This document shows, one piece after another, positions 17,394 to 25,641 of a stretch of 47,443 nt of DNA. The notes under the pieces were generated by a model. It was not told the DNA's origin and did not search any database. It saw nothing but the letters and a program-made list of their open reading frames with translations. Numbering within the stretch: position 1 is the stretch's first letter; every line of letters begins with the position of its first letter. The stretch is from Clostridiaceae bacterium. GTDB lineage: Bacteria; Bacillota; Clostridia; DSM-8532. Location: positions 1 through 47,443 of the forward strand of contig JAAYMA010000050.1 in assembly GCA_012521615.1 (NCBI GenBank), written 5' to 3'. The position numbers and the translations under genes were made by a program.

Positions 17394-19520
17394 ATGTTGT
17401 TTTCCCGAAAAGCCAGGAATCATGGCAAAGAAAAGATTTTAGAGAAAAACGGAATGGAAAAGACCGGCACAGTTCATACTCCCGTTATTGCTCTTAAAAA
17501 GAATTTGCTTAGAAGAACAAAAATACACGCACGCTTTATGGTTTCTTTCCTCATATTATCAATTGTACCTCTTCTGATAGTAGGACTGCTTTCGGTAAGA
17601 ATGTCCGGATCAGCTGTTGAGAATAAAATAGAGTCTTATTCTTCGGAATTATTAAAATCAGCCGGGAATTATGTTAACCTTGAAACAGCACGTTATATAG
17701 GGATAAACAAGGAAGTGGCTCTTTCCGATCTGGTTCAGAAGGATCTGGTAATCATCGACAGAATGAATGAAATTTCTCAGAGGCAGACAGGGCAGTCCAT
17801 CGAAAGGTATTTGACAAACAAGTTTTTGACAGATGAAAAGGTAATTTGTTCTGTTATCATGACTGAAGACAGACTATTTAAATATGGAACTTCAAATATT
17901 TTGCAGAAATCAGAATGGGAAGAGATTTATAACAGGGTACTGGAATCGGGTGGCGGAGCCAAAGATTTCAAAACTCTCAGTTTATACAAAAAACTTGAAA
18001 ATGCTGATTCTGTAATTTATGCAAATAATATTACCGATGCACTTACTGATGAGCATATTGGTGTAATTATTACCATTATTGATGAAGAATATCTTTTTAA
18101 CAGTTTCCGGGATGTACAGATAGCAGAGGACTCAGAGGTTTTGGTAATTGACAGTGAGGGAGTGATTGTCTCCAGTACCAACAGGCAGGAAGTGGGATCT
18201 GTAATATCAGACACTGAATTAATAGAGCATGTCATAAATTCAGCAGAAAATCAGGAAAGTTTTCATTATGATGATTCGCTTGTATCTGCACAAAAATTGA
18301 GTCCTTCCGGATGGTATCTTATTTCTAAAATTCCGTACACTTATCTTTATAAGGAGTCAAGAAGTATTCAAAGTTTTGTAATTTTATTTATAATTATCAG
18401 TTTTATTCTGTCATTTATTGCTGCAACTATTATATCAGGCAGTATTTCCATCCCTCTGAAAAAGCTGGTCGAAGCAATGAAAAAAGCAAAAGAGGGAGAT
18501 CTCACCATAAGTTCCAGAGATGATAACAAGGATGAAATTGCGATTCTGTTTTATAATTTCAACCAGATGCTGAGTAATATCAAAAACCTTATCATTAAAG
18601 TGCGAAACAGCGCCCAACAAGTGTTGGAAGGTTCTGCGCGTGTTGAGGTTTCTGCAGACCAGTCATTGATCTTTTCCCAACAGATAGCAGCCGCAGTCAG
18701 CCAGATAGCTGAAGGGTCGGCAAACCAAGCGGCAAATACAGTGGAAAGTGTTGAGTATATGAGCTTTTTGTCAAATGATATTCAAGAAGTTGGGAATATT
18801 ATGGGAGAAGTATCTGAAAATCTATCAAAAACCCGGGATATGAGCCGGAGCATTCAGGAGCATGTGCATACTTTGAAGGAAAAGGCTCTTAAAACAAGTC
18901 AAATTACTGGCACGGTAGTCAATGGAATAATGGAGCTTAACGATGACATGGAAAGAATCGGTGAAGTTACTAATATGATTACTTCCATATCTGAACAGAC
19001 CAATCTCTTATCCCTTAATGCAGCTATAGAAGCGGCAAGGGCAGGAGAAGCGGGCAGAGGTTTTGCTGTTGTGGCAGAAGAAGTAAAAAAATTGTCCGAT
19101 CAGACCAAGGAAGCATCCCAATCTATAAGTAATCTGCTTGAAAAAATTCAGGATAAAGCTCAAAGTTCTGCAGAACAGGCAGCAGGAGCTATAAGAATAG
19201 TTGATGAACAATCAGAGGCTGTTAATATTGCCAATGAATCTTTTAGAAATATATTCGAGAATATGGAAAACATCTTCAGTCTCATTGATAAATTAGATCA
19301 ATATTGCAATAAAATGCTGACTTCTAAAGAAAAATCAGCAAAGGCCATGGAAAATATATCAGCTTTATCCGAGGAATTTGCAGCAACTGCCCAGGAGGTA
19401 TCAGCAAGTACAGAAGAAAATATAGAAAGCAGTGAGAAACTTGCAGAGTATGCGAAAAACATGAGAGCACTGGCTAAAGAGCTTGAACAGATGATACTGA
19501 ACTTTAAAACTGAGATTTAA
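17394..19520 (+). CDS. Methyl-accepting chemotaxis protein (dCache-type receptor)
   Basis: Membrane chemoreceptor. A cytoplasmic N-terminal extension of about 45 residues rich in basic residues is followed by TM1 (about 48-70) and an extracellular sensor region of about 250 residues ending in the Cache-like [19 protein letters not shown]2 (about 325-350), HAMP and the signalling domain with the hairpin tip [20 protein letters not shown] come next. AAAAGGGGG precedes ATG 17394. Its place directly after a sugar importer suggests chemotaxis to the same or a related sugar, either by direct binding or via the binding proteins. That link is inferred from position only. Confidence 0.92.
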   Translation: MLFSRKARNHGKEKILEKNGMEKTGTVHTPVIALKKNLLRRTKIHARFMVSFLILSIVPLLIVGLLSVRMSGSAVENKIESYSSELLKSAGNYVNLETARYIGINKEVALSDLVQKDLVIIDRMNEISQRQTGQSIERYLTNKFLTDEKVICSVIMTEDRLFKYGTSNILQKSEWEEIYNRVLESGGGAKDFKTLSLYKKLENADSVIYANNITDALTDEHIGVIITIIDEEYLFNSFRDVQIAEDSEVLVIDSEGVIVSSTNRQEVGSVISDTELIEHVINSAENQESFHYDDSLVSAQKLSPSGWYLISKIPYTYLYKESRSIQSFVILFIIISFILSFIAATIISGSISIPLKKLVEAMKKAKEGDLTISSRDDNKDEIAILFYNFNQMLSNIKNLIIKVRNSAQQVLEGSARVEVSADQSLIFSQQIAAAVSQIAEGSANQAANTVESVEYMSFLSNDIQEVGNIMGEVSENLSKTRDMSRSIQEHVHTLKEKALKTSQITGTVVNGIMELNDDMERIGEVTNMITSISEQTNLLSLNAAIEAARAGEAGRGFAVVAEEVKKLSDQTKEASQSISNLLEKIQDKAQSSAEQAAGAIRIVDEQSEAVNIANESFRNIFENMENIFSLIDKLDQYCNKMLTSKEKSAKAMENISALSEEFAATAQEVSASTEENIESSEKLAEYAKNMRALAKELEQMILNFKTEI

Positions 19521-19583
19521 GTGCAATTGGCTCCGGTCCGACCGAAGATTAACAGCTTGAGACCTTTTTTCACCCTTTGATTG

Positions 19584-19592
19584 TGATATAAT
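19584..19592 (+). promoter_or_regulatory. Extended -10 promoter of recX
   Basis: TGATATAAT is a perfect extended -10 element (TGnTATAAT) 24 bp before the recX start. No good -35 box is seen at 17 bp spacing. Confidence 0.55.
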
Positions 19593-19615
19593 TAACCATA
19601 ATAAGCGGAGAACGG

Positions 19616-20257
19616 GTGAAAATAATGGTTATAACATCTATTGAACCAATAAAAGATAAAAAAATGCTGAAGATTTTTATAGATAATGTTTACGCCTTCT
19701 CTATGCCTCAAAGTGAATATTCGAAGAATCCTTTACAGGAAAATCAGGAAATAACCGAGGAAGAGATTGCCAAAATTCGCCAGAATATACTTGTCCGGTC
19801 AGCAAGAGAGAGTGCGGTCAGGTTTTTGTTATCAAGGGACAGAAGTGAGGCAGAAGTTATTAACAAATTGATATATAAAGGTTTTGACAAAGATGTTGCA
19901 AAAGATGCAGCCCAGGCTCTGAAAGCAATTGGTTATATTGATGATGACAGGTTCGCCAGAAGATATATAGCAGAAAGGATAAGATTGAAATCATTGTCCA
20001 AAAAGGCTTTGAGATTAGAATTAAAGCGGAAGGGAATTGCGGATGAAATTATAGATGAGGCTCTCAGTGAGTTGGAAATAGAAGAGGAAGAAGTGGCTTT
20101 CAGAGCAGCCAGGAAGAAATTTGGCAAATATGATATCCGGGATGAAAAAATTCAGCTGAAAATAATGAGGTTTCTTTGTCATAGAGGATTTTCAATAGAA
20201 ACAGGGAAAAAAGTAATTAAATATTTATTAGGCGATAAGGAAAATTATTACGCCTGA
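19616..20257 (+). CDS. recX: Regulatory protein RecX
   Basis: Modulator that binds RecA filaments and inhibits recombinase and co-protease activity. The sequence has the three-helix repeats typical of RecX, including RFLLSRDRSEAEVINKL, YIDDDRFARRYIAERI and the C-terminal FLCHRGFSIETGKKVIKYL. The 213-residue length is in the Firmicute range. I chose GTG 19616, which follows GGAG by 5 bp; ATG 19625 is an alternative. The gene is not next to recA, being about 12 kb downstream after the sugar locus, and no SOS box is visible at its promoter. Confidence 0.9.
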   Translation: MKIMVITSIEPIKDKKMLKIFIDNVYAFSMPQSEYSKNPLQENQEITEEEIAKIRQNILVRSARESAVRFLLSRDRSEAEVINKLIYKGFDKDVAKDAAQALKAIGYIDDDRFARRYIAERIRLKSLSKKALRLELKRKGIADEIIDEALSELEIEEEEVAFRAARKKFGKYDIRDEKIQLKIMRFLCHRGFSIETGKKVIKYLLGDKENYYA

Positions 20258-20307
20258 TCAAAACATTGCATTGCAATATACAGTATTGAAATATCTCCAG
20301 AAATTAG

Positions 20308-20336
20308 TTGACAATTTCTTCCTTTAATTATACAAT
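20308..20336 (+). promoter_or_regulatory. Strong sigma-A promoter of the Flp1-like pilin gene
   Basis: A perfect TTGACA (20308-20313) is followed by a 17-bp spacer and TACAAT (20331-20336). A second TATAAT (20343-20348) lies just downstream. Confidence 0.8.
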
Positions 20337-20356
20337 ATTTTGTATAATATTGTATA
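20329..20356 (+). repeat. 11-bp perfect inverted repeat over the -10 box (candidate operator)
   Basis: TATACAATATT (20329-20339) and AATATTGTATA (20346-20356) are exact reverse complements separated by TTGTAT. The palindrome covers the -10 box and predicted transcription start, the usual position for a repressor site. The binding protein is unknown. Confidence 0.7.
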
Positions 20357-20381
20357 ATTTTGGAGAAGGGGAGTTTGTGCC

Positions 20382-20582
20382 ATGAGGTTCACTAGTTTTT
20401 TAAAAAGTAATAAGGGGATCAATACTGTGGAAATAGTCATACTTCTTGCGATTATAGTAGGCATTGCAATAATATTCAAAAATGAAATTACCGAATTTGT
20501 CAAGAATCTGCTGGACTCTATTTTCAATAAACCTGATATAGTTGATCTTCAAAGCCAATTGATGAATATGCACATAATTTAA
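20382..20582 (+). CDS. Flp1-like type IVb pilin-family small protein
   Basis: A 66-residue protein. The short basic N-terminus (MRFTSFLKSNKG) is followed by INTVEIVILLAIIVGIAIIF, a single membrane helix with a conserved Glu near its start. The C-terminus has the typical FVKNLLDSIFNK. This matches the Flp1-like family found with Tad pili in Clostridia. The G-I-N-T-V-E junction resembles a prepilin peptidase site. GGAGAAGGGGAG precedes the ATG by 8 bp. No tad assembly genes are nearby, so it is an orphan here, transcribed alone between a strong promoter and a terminator. Confidence 0.78.
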   Translation: MRFTSFLKSNKGINTVEIVILLAIIVGIAIIFKNEITEFVKNLLDSIFNKPDIVDLQSQLMNMHII

Positions 20583-20608
20583 ACACTGAAATATCAGTGT
20601 TTTTTTAT
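20581..20608 (+). terminator. Rho-independent terminator overlapping the pilin stop codon
   Basis: A 9-bp stem AAACACTGA / TCAGTGTTT with an AATA loop is followed by T residues. The stem begins within the TAA stop codon. Confidence 0.9.
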
Positions 20609-20651
20609 TTTCAGGATTTATTTGAATTTAATTCAAATATTATTCTTTCTA

Positions 20652-20680
20652 TTGCATACAATATGAAAATATAATATACT
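20652..20680 (+). promoter_or_regulatory. Promoter of the fapR-plsX-fab operon
   Basis: TTGCAT (20652-20657) and TATACT (20675-20680) are separated by 17 bp. The expected transcription start is near 20687. Confidence 0.55.
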
Positions 20681-20691
20681 ATTAACAGACC

Positions 20692-20708
20692 TTATTAGCT
20701 GGTAATAA
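20692..20708 (+). promoter_or_regulatory. Candidate FapR operator
   Basis: The palindrome TTATTA-GCTGG-TAATAA lies just after the predicted transcription start of fapR. FapR is known to autoregulate from sites near the promoter in Bacillus. The match to the Bacillus FapR consensus is only partial, so assignment rests on position and symmetry. Confidence 0.45.
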
Positions 20709-20759
20709 AAATAAACTGAAAATAATAAAAATAATAATACTGATACGGAGAGATAAAAA

Positions 20760-21326
20760 TTGAGCAGGGTTTCGACAGCTAAGAAAGAACGTCAAAATAT
20801 GCTGATTGAAATACTTAATGCTGACCCGTTCCTTACAGATGAGGAGCTTGCAGAGCAGCTTAATGTAAGTGTACCTACTGTGAGGCTCGACCGTCTTGAG
20901 TTGGGGATTCCTGAACTGAGGCAACGAATTAAGGAAATGGCCTCCAAAAACCATAATAAAGTCAGGTCTATAAAGGCCAATGAAATAATAGGTGAGATAG
21001 TTGAGCTGAATTTGGGTGAAAGTGCCATTTCGGTGTTGGAAACTACTGAAGATATGGTGTTTTCCCAGTCCAAGATAGTCAGAGGCCATTATATATATTC
21101 CATGGCTGAATCAATAGCCATTGCTGTTATTGATGCAGATGTTGCCTTGGTAGGTGTAGCCAACATAAAGTACAAACGTCCTATATATGCAGGAAATAAG
21201 CTTGTGGCAAAGGTTTCAATCAAACACAAGAGACCCGGCGGGAAATATATTGTTTGGGTTATGATTTATAATAAGCAAGTTGAAGTTTTCAGGGGAAAAT
21301 TCCTACTTGTAGAAGTTGATATTTAG
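20760..21326 (+). CDS. fapR: Fatty acid biosynthesis transcriptional regulator FapR
   Basis: Repressor of lipid synthesis genes that is released by malonyl-CoA or malonyl-ACP. The N-terminal DeoR-like helix-turn-helix (about residues 15-60) contains LTDEELAEQLNVSVPTVRLD. The C-terminal hot-dog ligand domain (about 75-188) contains ALVGVANIKYKRPIYAGNKL. The 188-residue length is normal. The start is TTG 20760, preceded by GGAGAG; no ATG fits. It heads the plsX-fabH-fabD-fabG-acpP cluster that it is expected to control, as in Bacillus. Confidence 0.92.
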   Translation: MSRVSTAKKERQNMLIEILNADPFLTDEELAEQLNVSVPTVRLDRLELGIPELRQRIKEMASKNHNKVRSIKANEIIGEIVELNLGESAISVLETTEDMVFSQSKIVRGHYIYSMAESIAIAVIDADVALVGVANIKYKRPIYAGNKLVAKVSIKHKRPGGKYIVWVMIYNKQVEVFRGKFLLVEVDI

Positions 21327-21389
21327 TATATAATTGGAAGATAATATGTAATACGACGCAGTTAAAGCGAGTATAAGGAGCTGAAACTA

Positions 21390-22409
21390 TTGAGGATATT
21401 AGTCGATGCAATGGGCGGAGATAACGCGCCGGAGGAAATAGTTAAAGGTTGTATAGAAGCTGTCAATAAAAAGGATGGCTTTGAAATTGAGCTATTAGGT
21501 GATGCTGAGAAAATAGAAAAATGTTTTTTGTCTGATACGGACAGATCCAGATTTATCATTACTGCTACCAGTGATGAGATTACCAATCTGGATAAACCCA
21601 CCGAAGCCATTAGAAAGAAGCCAAACTCAGCATTGGTTGTAGGAATGAAAAAGATAAAAAACCAGTCTGCCCAGATATTTATTTCTGCCGGCAGTACAGG
21701 TGCTCTTTTAGCGGGTTCACTTCTTATCGCCGGGAGAATTAAAGGGGTATCCAGGCCTGCACTTGCCCCGGTTGTACCCTCCAAAAAAGGGCAGACAATG
21801 ATAATAGATGCCGGTATGAATACCAGGATCAAGCCTATTAATTATCTTCAGTTTGCCATTATGGGTACAGAGTACATGAGATTCATGTACAACATAGAAA
21901 ATCCCCGTGTAGGTCTTCTCAATGTCGGAACAGAAGAAACCAAAGGCGATGAGACTTTAAAGCAGGCATATGAGATTCTCTATAATTCCAGATTAAATTT
22001 TATAGGAAATGTGGAAGGTCGCGATTTAACAGATGGAAAAGTGGATGTAGTTGTATGTGACGGCTTTACAGGCAATGCCATGCTGAAGGTAATGGAAGGC
22101 ACGGGAAGCTATTTCATGAACTATCTTAAAAAGACCTATTCCAGAAACATATTTGGGAAAATCAGTTACCTTCTTATAAAACGTGAACTTAAAAAACTGG
22201 CAAAACAGACAGATCCTGAAGAATTGGGCGGAACCCCCATATTAGGGGTAAATGGAATGATTTATAAATGTCACGGCAACTCAAAGGCAAAAGCAATAAA
22301 AAATACTATCCTTAAAGCCTGCAGCACGGCATGTACTTCGGTTCTTGACCAGATGAAGAACATCTTCCCCACTATGGAAGTAGGTGGATTATATGACAAA
22401 GCCCTTTAA
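21390..22409 (+). CDS. plsX: Phosphate acyltransferase PlsX
   Basis: Converts acyl-ACP to acyl-phosphate, the first step in phospholipid synthesis through PlsX/PlsY. The N-terminus RILVDAMGGDNAPEEIVKG is a family signature, and ISAGSTGALLAGSLL and VVVCDGFTGNAMLKV are conserved. The length is 339 residues. The start is TTG 21390 with AAGGAG 9 bp upstream. The stop overlaps the start of fabH, so the two are translationally coupled. It lies downstream of its regulator gene fapR. Confidence 0.95.
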   Translation: MRILVDAMGGDNAPEEIVKGCIEAVNKKDGFEIELLGDAEKIEKCFLSDTDRSRFIITATSDEITNLDKPTEAIRKKPNSALVVGMKKIKNQSAQIFISAGSTGALLAGSLLIAGRIKGVSRPALAPVVPSKKGQTMIIDAGMNTRIKPINYLQFAIMGTEYMRFMYNIENPRVGLLNVGTEETKGDETLKQAYEILYNSRLNFIGNVEGRDLTDGKVDVVVCDGFTGNAMLKVMEGTGSYFMNYLKKTYSRNIFGKISYLLIKRELKKLAKQTDPEELGGTPILGVNGMIYKCHGNSKAKAIKNTILKACSTACTSVLDQMKNIFPTMEVGGLYDKAL

Positions 22410-23388
22410 GGTAGGTATAACAGGAACAGGAAGGGCTCTTCCTGAAAAAAGGCTTACCAACAGTGATCTTGAAAAGATGGTTGATACTTCCGATGAATGG
22501 ATAGTCAAAAGAACCGGAATAAGTGAAAGGCGTATTCTTGACGAGGATATGCCTTTGTCTCAGCTGGCCTCTAAGGCGGCAAAAAATGCCATAACTGATG
22601 CAGGACTTGATGCTTCAGATATTGATTTAATCATTGCCACTACTGTAACACCCGACTATCTTAGTCCATCCCTGGCGTGTTCAGTACAAAAAGAAATAGG
22701 CGCGGAGAAAGCAGCAGCCTTTGATATGAATGCGGCATGCACCGGTTTTATATATGCTCTTAAGGTCGCTCAGGGGCTGATTATGAGCGAAGCATACAAC
22801 AATGTGCTGATTGTGGCAGCTGAGGCTATGAGCCGCGCAACAGATTTCACCGACAGAAAGACCTGTGTACTGTTTGGCGATGGTGCAGGTGCAGTAGTTT
22901 TAGGCAGAGTGGAAGATGGTACCGGAATAGACAAAGTAAACCTTGGAGCCATAGGTAAAATGGGGTCAGTTTTGACAATACCCTGTTTATATATATCAGA
23001 AGAAGATAGGGCCAGGCGCAGCGAGGGAATGAAGCAGGTTGTCTGGATGGACGGAAGCGAAGTCTTTATTTTCGCATCCCGCATCATGAGTGAGGCGACA
23101 AGCAGTATTTTAAAAGAGACCGGTACAGATATCAGTGAGATCAAATATCTTTTCCCTCATCAGGCTAATATACGAATTTTACAAAATGCTGCAAAGAGGC
23201 TTGAAATGTCTATGGACAGAATATATTCAAATTTGAGCATGACAGGAAACATTTCAAGTGCAAGCATACCAGTTTGCCTTAATGAAGCATATGAAAAAAA
23301 TATGCTTCAAAAAGGAGACAAGCTTGTTCTGGTTGCCTTTGGCGGTGGCCTCACATATGGCGCTTCTCTTCTGACTTGGTCCAAATAA
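22393..23388 (+). CDS. fabH: 3-oxoacyl-ACP synthase III FabH
   Basis: Starts type II fatty acid synthesis by condensing acetyl-CoA (or a branched acyl-CoA) with malonyl-ACP. The catalytic triad is visible: Cys116 in NAACTGFIYA, His in FPHQANIRI and Asn in MTGNISSASIP. ATG 22393 has AGGTGG 5 bp upstream and overlaps plsX by 17 bp. GTG 22384 is an alternative. The length is 331 residues, normal for FabH. Whether it prefers acetyl-CoA or branched primers cannot be judged from this alone. Confidence 0.95.
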   Translation: MTKPFKVGITGTGRALPEKRLTNSDLEKMVDTSDEWIVKRTGISERRILDEDMPLSQLASKAAKNAITDAGLDASDIDLIIATTVTPDYLSPSLACSVQKEIGAEKAAAFDMNAACTGFIYALKVAQGLIMSEAYNNVLIVAAEAMSRATDFTDRKTCVLFGDGAGAVVLGRVEDGTGIDKVNLGAIGKMGSVLTIPCLYISEEDRARRSEGMKQVVWMDGSEVFIFASRIMSEATSSILKETGTDISEIKYLFPHQANIRILQNAAKRLEMSMDRIYSNLSMTGNISSASIPVCLNEAYEKNMLQKGDKLVLVAFGGGLTYGASLLTWSK

Positions 23389-23409
23389 ATATTTTATTGT
23401 GGAGGTAAT

Positions 23410-24348
23410 ATGGGAAAAATAGCATTTATATTTCCTGGTCAGGGTGCGCAATATGTCGGTATGGCGAAGGAAATTTCTTCAGTATGCAAATCATCTGAAA
23501 ATATTATTGACGAAGCCACCGATGCGTTGGGCATTGATATGAAAGAAATGCTCTTTGAAAGCAGCGAAGACACTCTTAAGATTACTGAGAATACCCAGCC
23601 GGCAATTCTTACAGCAAGTATTGCCTGTGCTCAGCCTCTTTTGGAAGCTGGGATAATTCCCGATTATACGGCAGGTCTGAGCCTGGGCGAGTATTCAGCA
23701 CATGTTTTATCGGGGTCACTGAGCTTTAAGGACGCTGTAAAAATAGTCAGAAAAAGAGGCAAATTTATGCAGGAGGCAGTTCCTGTAGGCAAGGGCAGTA
23801 CTGCCGCGATAATGGGGCTCGCAAGAGAAGATGTTTATGATATATGCAAACAGGCCGGAAATTTAGGTGTAGTTGAGCCAACCAACTTTAATTGTCCGGG
23901 GCAGATTGTAATAGCCGGTGAAAATGAAGCTGTTGATAAGGCCATAAAACTTGCCGGAGAGAAGGGTGCAAAAAGAGCAATTAAGTTGAATGTCAGTGCG
24001 CCATTCCACTGCAGTCTCCTGAAACCTGCAGGTGAAAAATTAAGAAAAGAGCTGGAAAGCATAAAGGTAAATGAAATGAAAATCCCTGTGGCCACAAATG
24101 TTACAGGTAAGATTATAGAAAACAGCAGCCAGATCAAAGAGCTATTGGTGAAACAGGTAAGTTCCTCTGTTTTATGGGAAGATTGTGTCCGGACCCTGAT
24201 AGATCTGGGAGTTGACACTTTTATCGAAATAGGGCCGGGTAAGGTCTTGACAGGGTTCATGAAAAGGATTGACAGAAGTGTAAGAGCCTATAATGTTGAG
24301 GATAAAGAATCCTTAGACCGGACACTGGTTTCTTTAAAAGACAGCTAA
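23410..24348 (+). CDS. fabD: Malonyl-CoA:ACP transacylase FabD
   Basis: Transfers malonate from CoA to ACP. The N-terminal PGQGAQYVGM and the nucleophile elbow GLSLGEYSA (Ser91) are present. The second catalytic residue is the His in SAPFHCSLL. The residue before the nucleophile is Leu rather than the common His (GHSLG), a frequent Firmicute variant. The length is 312 residues. TGGAGG lies 5 bp before ATG 23410, and fabH ends 21 bp upstream. Confidence 0.95.
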   Translation: MGKIAFIFPGQGAQYVGMAKEISSVCKSSENIIDEATDALGIDMKEMLFESSEDTLKITENTQPAILTASIACAQPLLEAGIIPDYTAGLSLGEYSAHVLSGSLSFKDAVKIVRKRGKFMQEAVPVGKGSTAAIMGLAREDVYDICKQAGNLGVVEPTNFNCPGQIVIAGENEAVDKAIKLAGEKGAKRAIKLNVSAPFHCSLLKPAGEKLRKELESIKVNEMKIPVATNVTGKIIENSSQIKELLVKQVSSSVLWEDCVRTLIDLGVDTFIEIGPGKVLTGFMKRIDRSVRAYNVEDKESLDRTLVSLKDS

Positions 24349-24394
24349 GTACATACTTTCCTAAAACAAAGAAAAGGAAGTGAATTTCAGAATA

Positions 24395-25132
24395 ATGGAT
24401 TTTAAAGGGAAAACAGTTATTGTGACAGGTTCATCGCGGGGAATCGGCTATTCAATAGCTGAGGCTTTTGCAAAGCTCAATGCCAATGTGATGATGACCG
24501 GTACCACTGACAGTGTTTTTAAATCTTGTGAAACTTTAAAGCAAAAGGGGTTCAGTATTGAGGGTTTTGCCGGGGACATAAGCAATGCAGATAATGTTCA
24601 GGCTCTGGTAAATAAAACTGTCGAGACTTTTGGAACCATAGATGTTCTGGTTAATAATGCAGGTATTACACGCGACAATCTGCTAATCAGGATGAATGAA
24701 GAAGATTGGGACGATGTAATAAGAATAAATCTGAAAGGTACTTTTTTGTGTACCAAGGCAGCAGTCCGTTTGATGATGAAAAAGCGAAAAGGTTGTATTA
24801 TCAATATTGCCTCGATTGTCGGACTTATGGGAAATGCCGGCCAGACAAACTATTCGGCCTCAAAAGCCGGAATAATTGGATTTACAAAGTCGGTAGCCAG
24901 GGAATTTGCATCCCGGGGAATTACTTGTAATGCAATTGCCCCTGGTTTTATAGAAACAGATATGACCAACAAACTTCCTGAGGAAATCAAGGAAAATTAC
25001 CTGAAAAGTATACCGCTCGGCAGGTTTGGGACTCCTTCCGATGTTGCGGATCTGGCAGTGTTTTTGGCTTCCGACAAGGCAAGGTATATTACTGGTCAGG
25101 TAATAAATGTTGACGGTGGACTGTATATGTAA
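24395..25132 (+). CDS. fabG: 3-oxoacyl-ACP reductase FabG
   Basis: NADPH-dependent short-chain reductase of the fatty acid cycle. The Rossmann motif TGSSRGIG is at residues 11-18 and NNAG follows. The catalytic Ser140, Tyr153 and Lys157 (YSASK) are present. It ends with the typical ITGQVINVDGGLYM. ATG 24395 gives 245 residues. The clear ribosome site AAAGGAAG is about 14 bp away, so GTG 24380 is not excluded. Genes on both sides are fab genes. Confidence 0.93.
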   Translation: MDFKGKTVIVTGSSRGIGYSIAEAFAKLNANVMMTGTTDSVFKSCETLKQKGFSIEGFAGDISNADNVQALVNKTVETFGTIDVLVNNAGITRDNLLIRMNEEDWDDVIRINLKGTFLCTKAAVRLMMKKRKGCIINIASIVGLMGNAGQTNYSASKAGIIGFTKSVAREFASRGITCNAIAPGFIETDMTNKLPEEIKENYLKSIPLGRFGTPSDVADLAVFLASDKARYITGQVINVDGGLYM

Positions 25133-25261
25133 TATTATTTCTTTTAGACGCAATAATATGAATAGCTGGTAAACTCAAATTTCTTAAAACTCATTTATTA
25201 TTTTGATGAGTACAACTTTAATTTTGTAAATGCAATTCTTGTCTGGAAGGGGGTGAATGTT

Positions 25262-25492
25262 GTGGTATTTGAGAAAGTAAAAGATATTATCGTCGAACAG
25301 CTTGGCGTCGAAGAAAGTGAAGTAACATTGGAAGCTTCTTTTATTGATGATCTTGGCGCTGATTCACTCGACATTGTAGAGCTCATTATGGCTCTTGAAG
25401 AAGAGTTTGATTTAGAAATACCAGACAAGGAAGCAGAAAAGATTACAACCGTTGGTGAAGCCGTTGAATACATTAAGGCTCATCAAAATTAA
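25262..25492 (+). CDS. acpP: Acyl carrier protein
   Basis: Small acidic carrier of acyl chains. Ser35 in the motif [10 protein letters not shown] is the 4'-phosphopantetheine site. I chose GTG 25262, with GGAAGGGGG 8 bp upstream, giving 76 residues from VFEKVKDII, the usual ACP length. GTG 25253 would add three residues but lies on the ribosome site. A terminator follows, which allows ACP messages to end here and be made in excess over fabF. Confidence 0.96.
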   Translation: MVFEKVKDIIVEQLGVEESEVTLEASFIDDLGADSLDIVELIMALEEEFDLEIPDKEAEKITTVGEAVEYIKAHQN

Positions 25493-25510
25493 AAATTAGA
25501 GCAAATTATA

Positions 25511-25549
25511 AAAAAGTCCCAACTTTTCATAAGTGTTGGGGCTTTTTTT
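25511..25549 (+). terminator. Rho-independent terminator after acpP
   Basis: A GTCCCAAC / GTTGGGGC stem with one G-T pair and a flanking A/T extension is followed by seven T residues. Confidence 0.9.
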
Positions 25550-25641
25550 GTTAAGGCATTATTAAAAACAGTATACTAAAGAAGCTGATTTTTCAATATA
25601 AAAGCTGAGCAGATCTCGTGGCAAAGTAAAGGAGGTCAATG

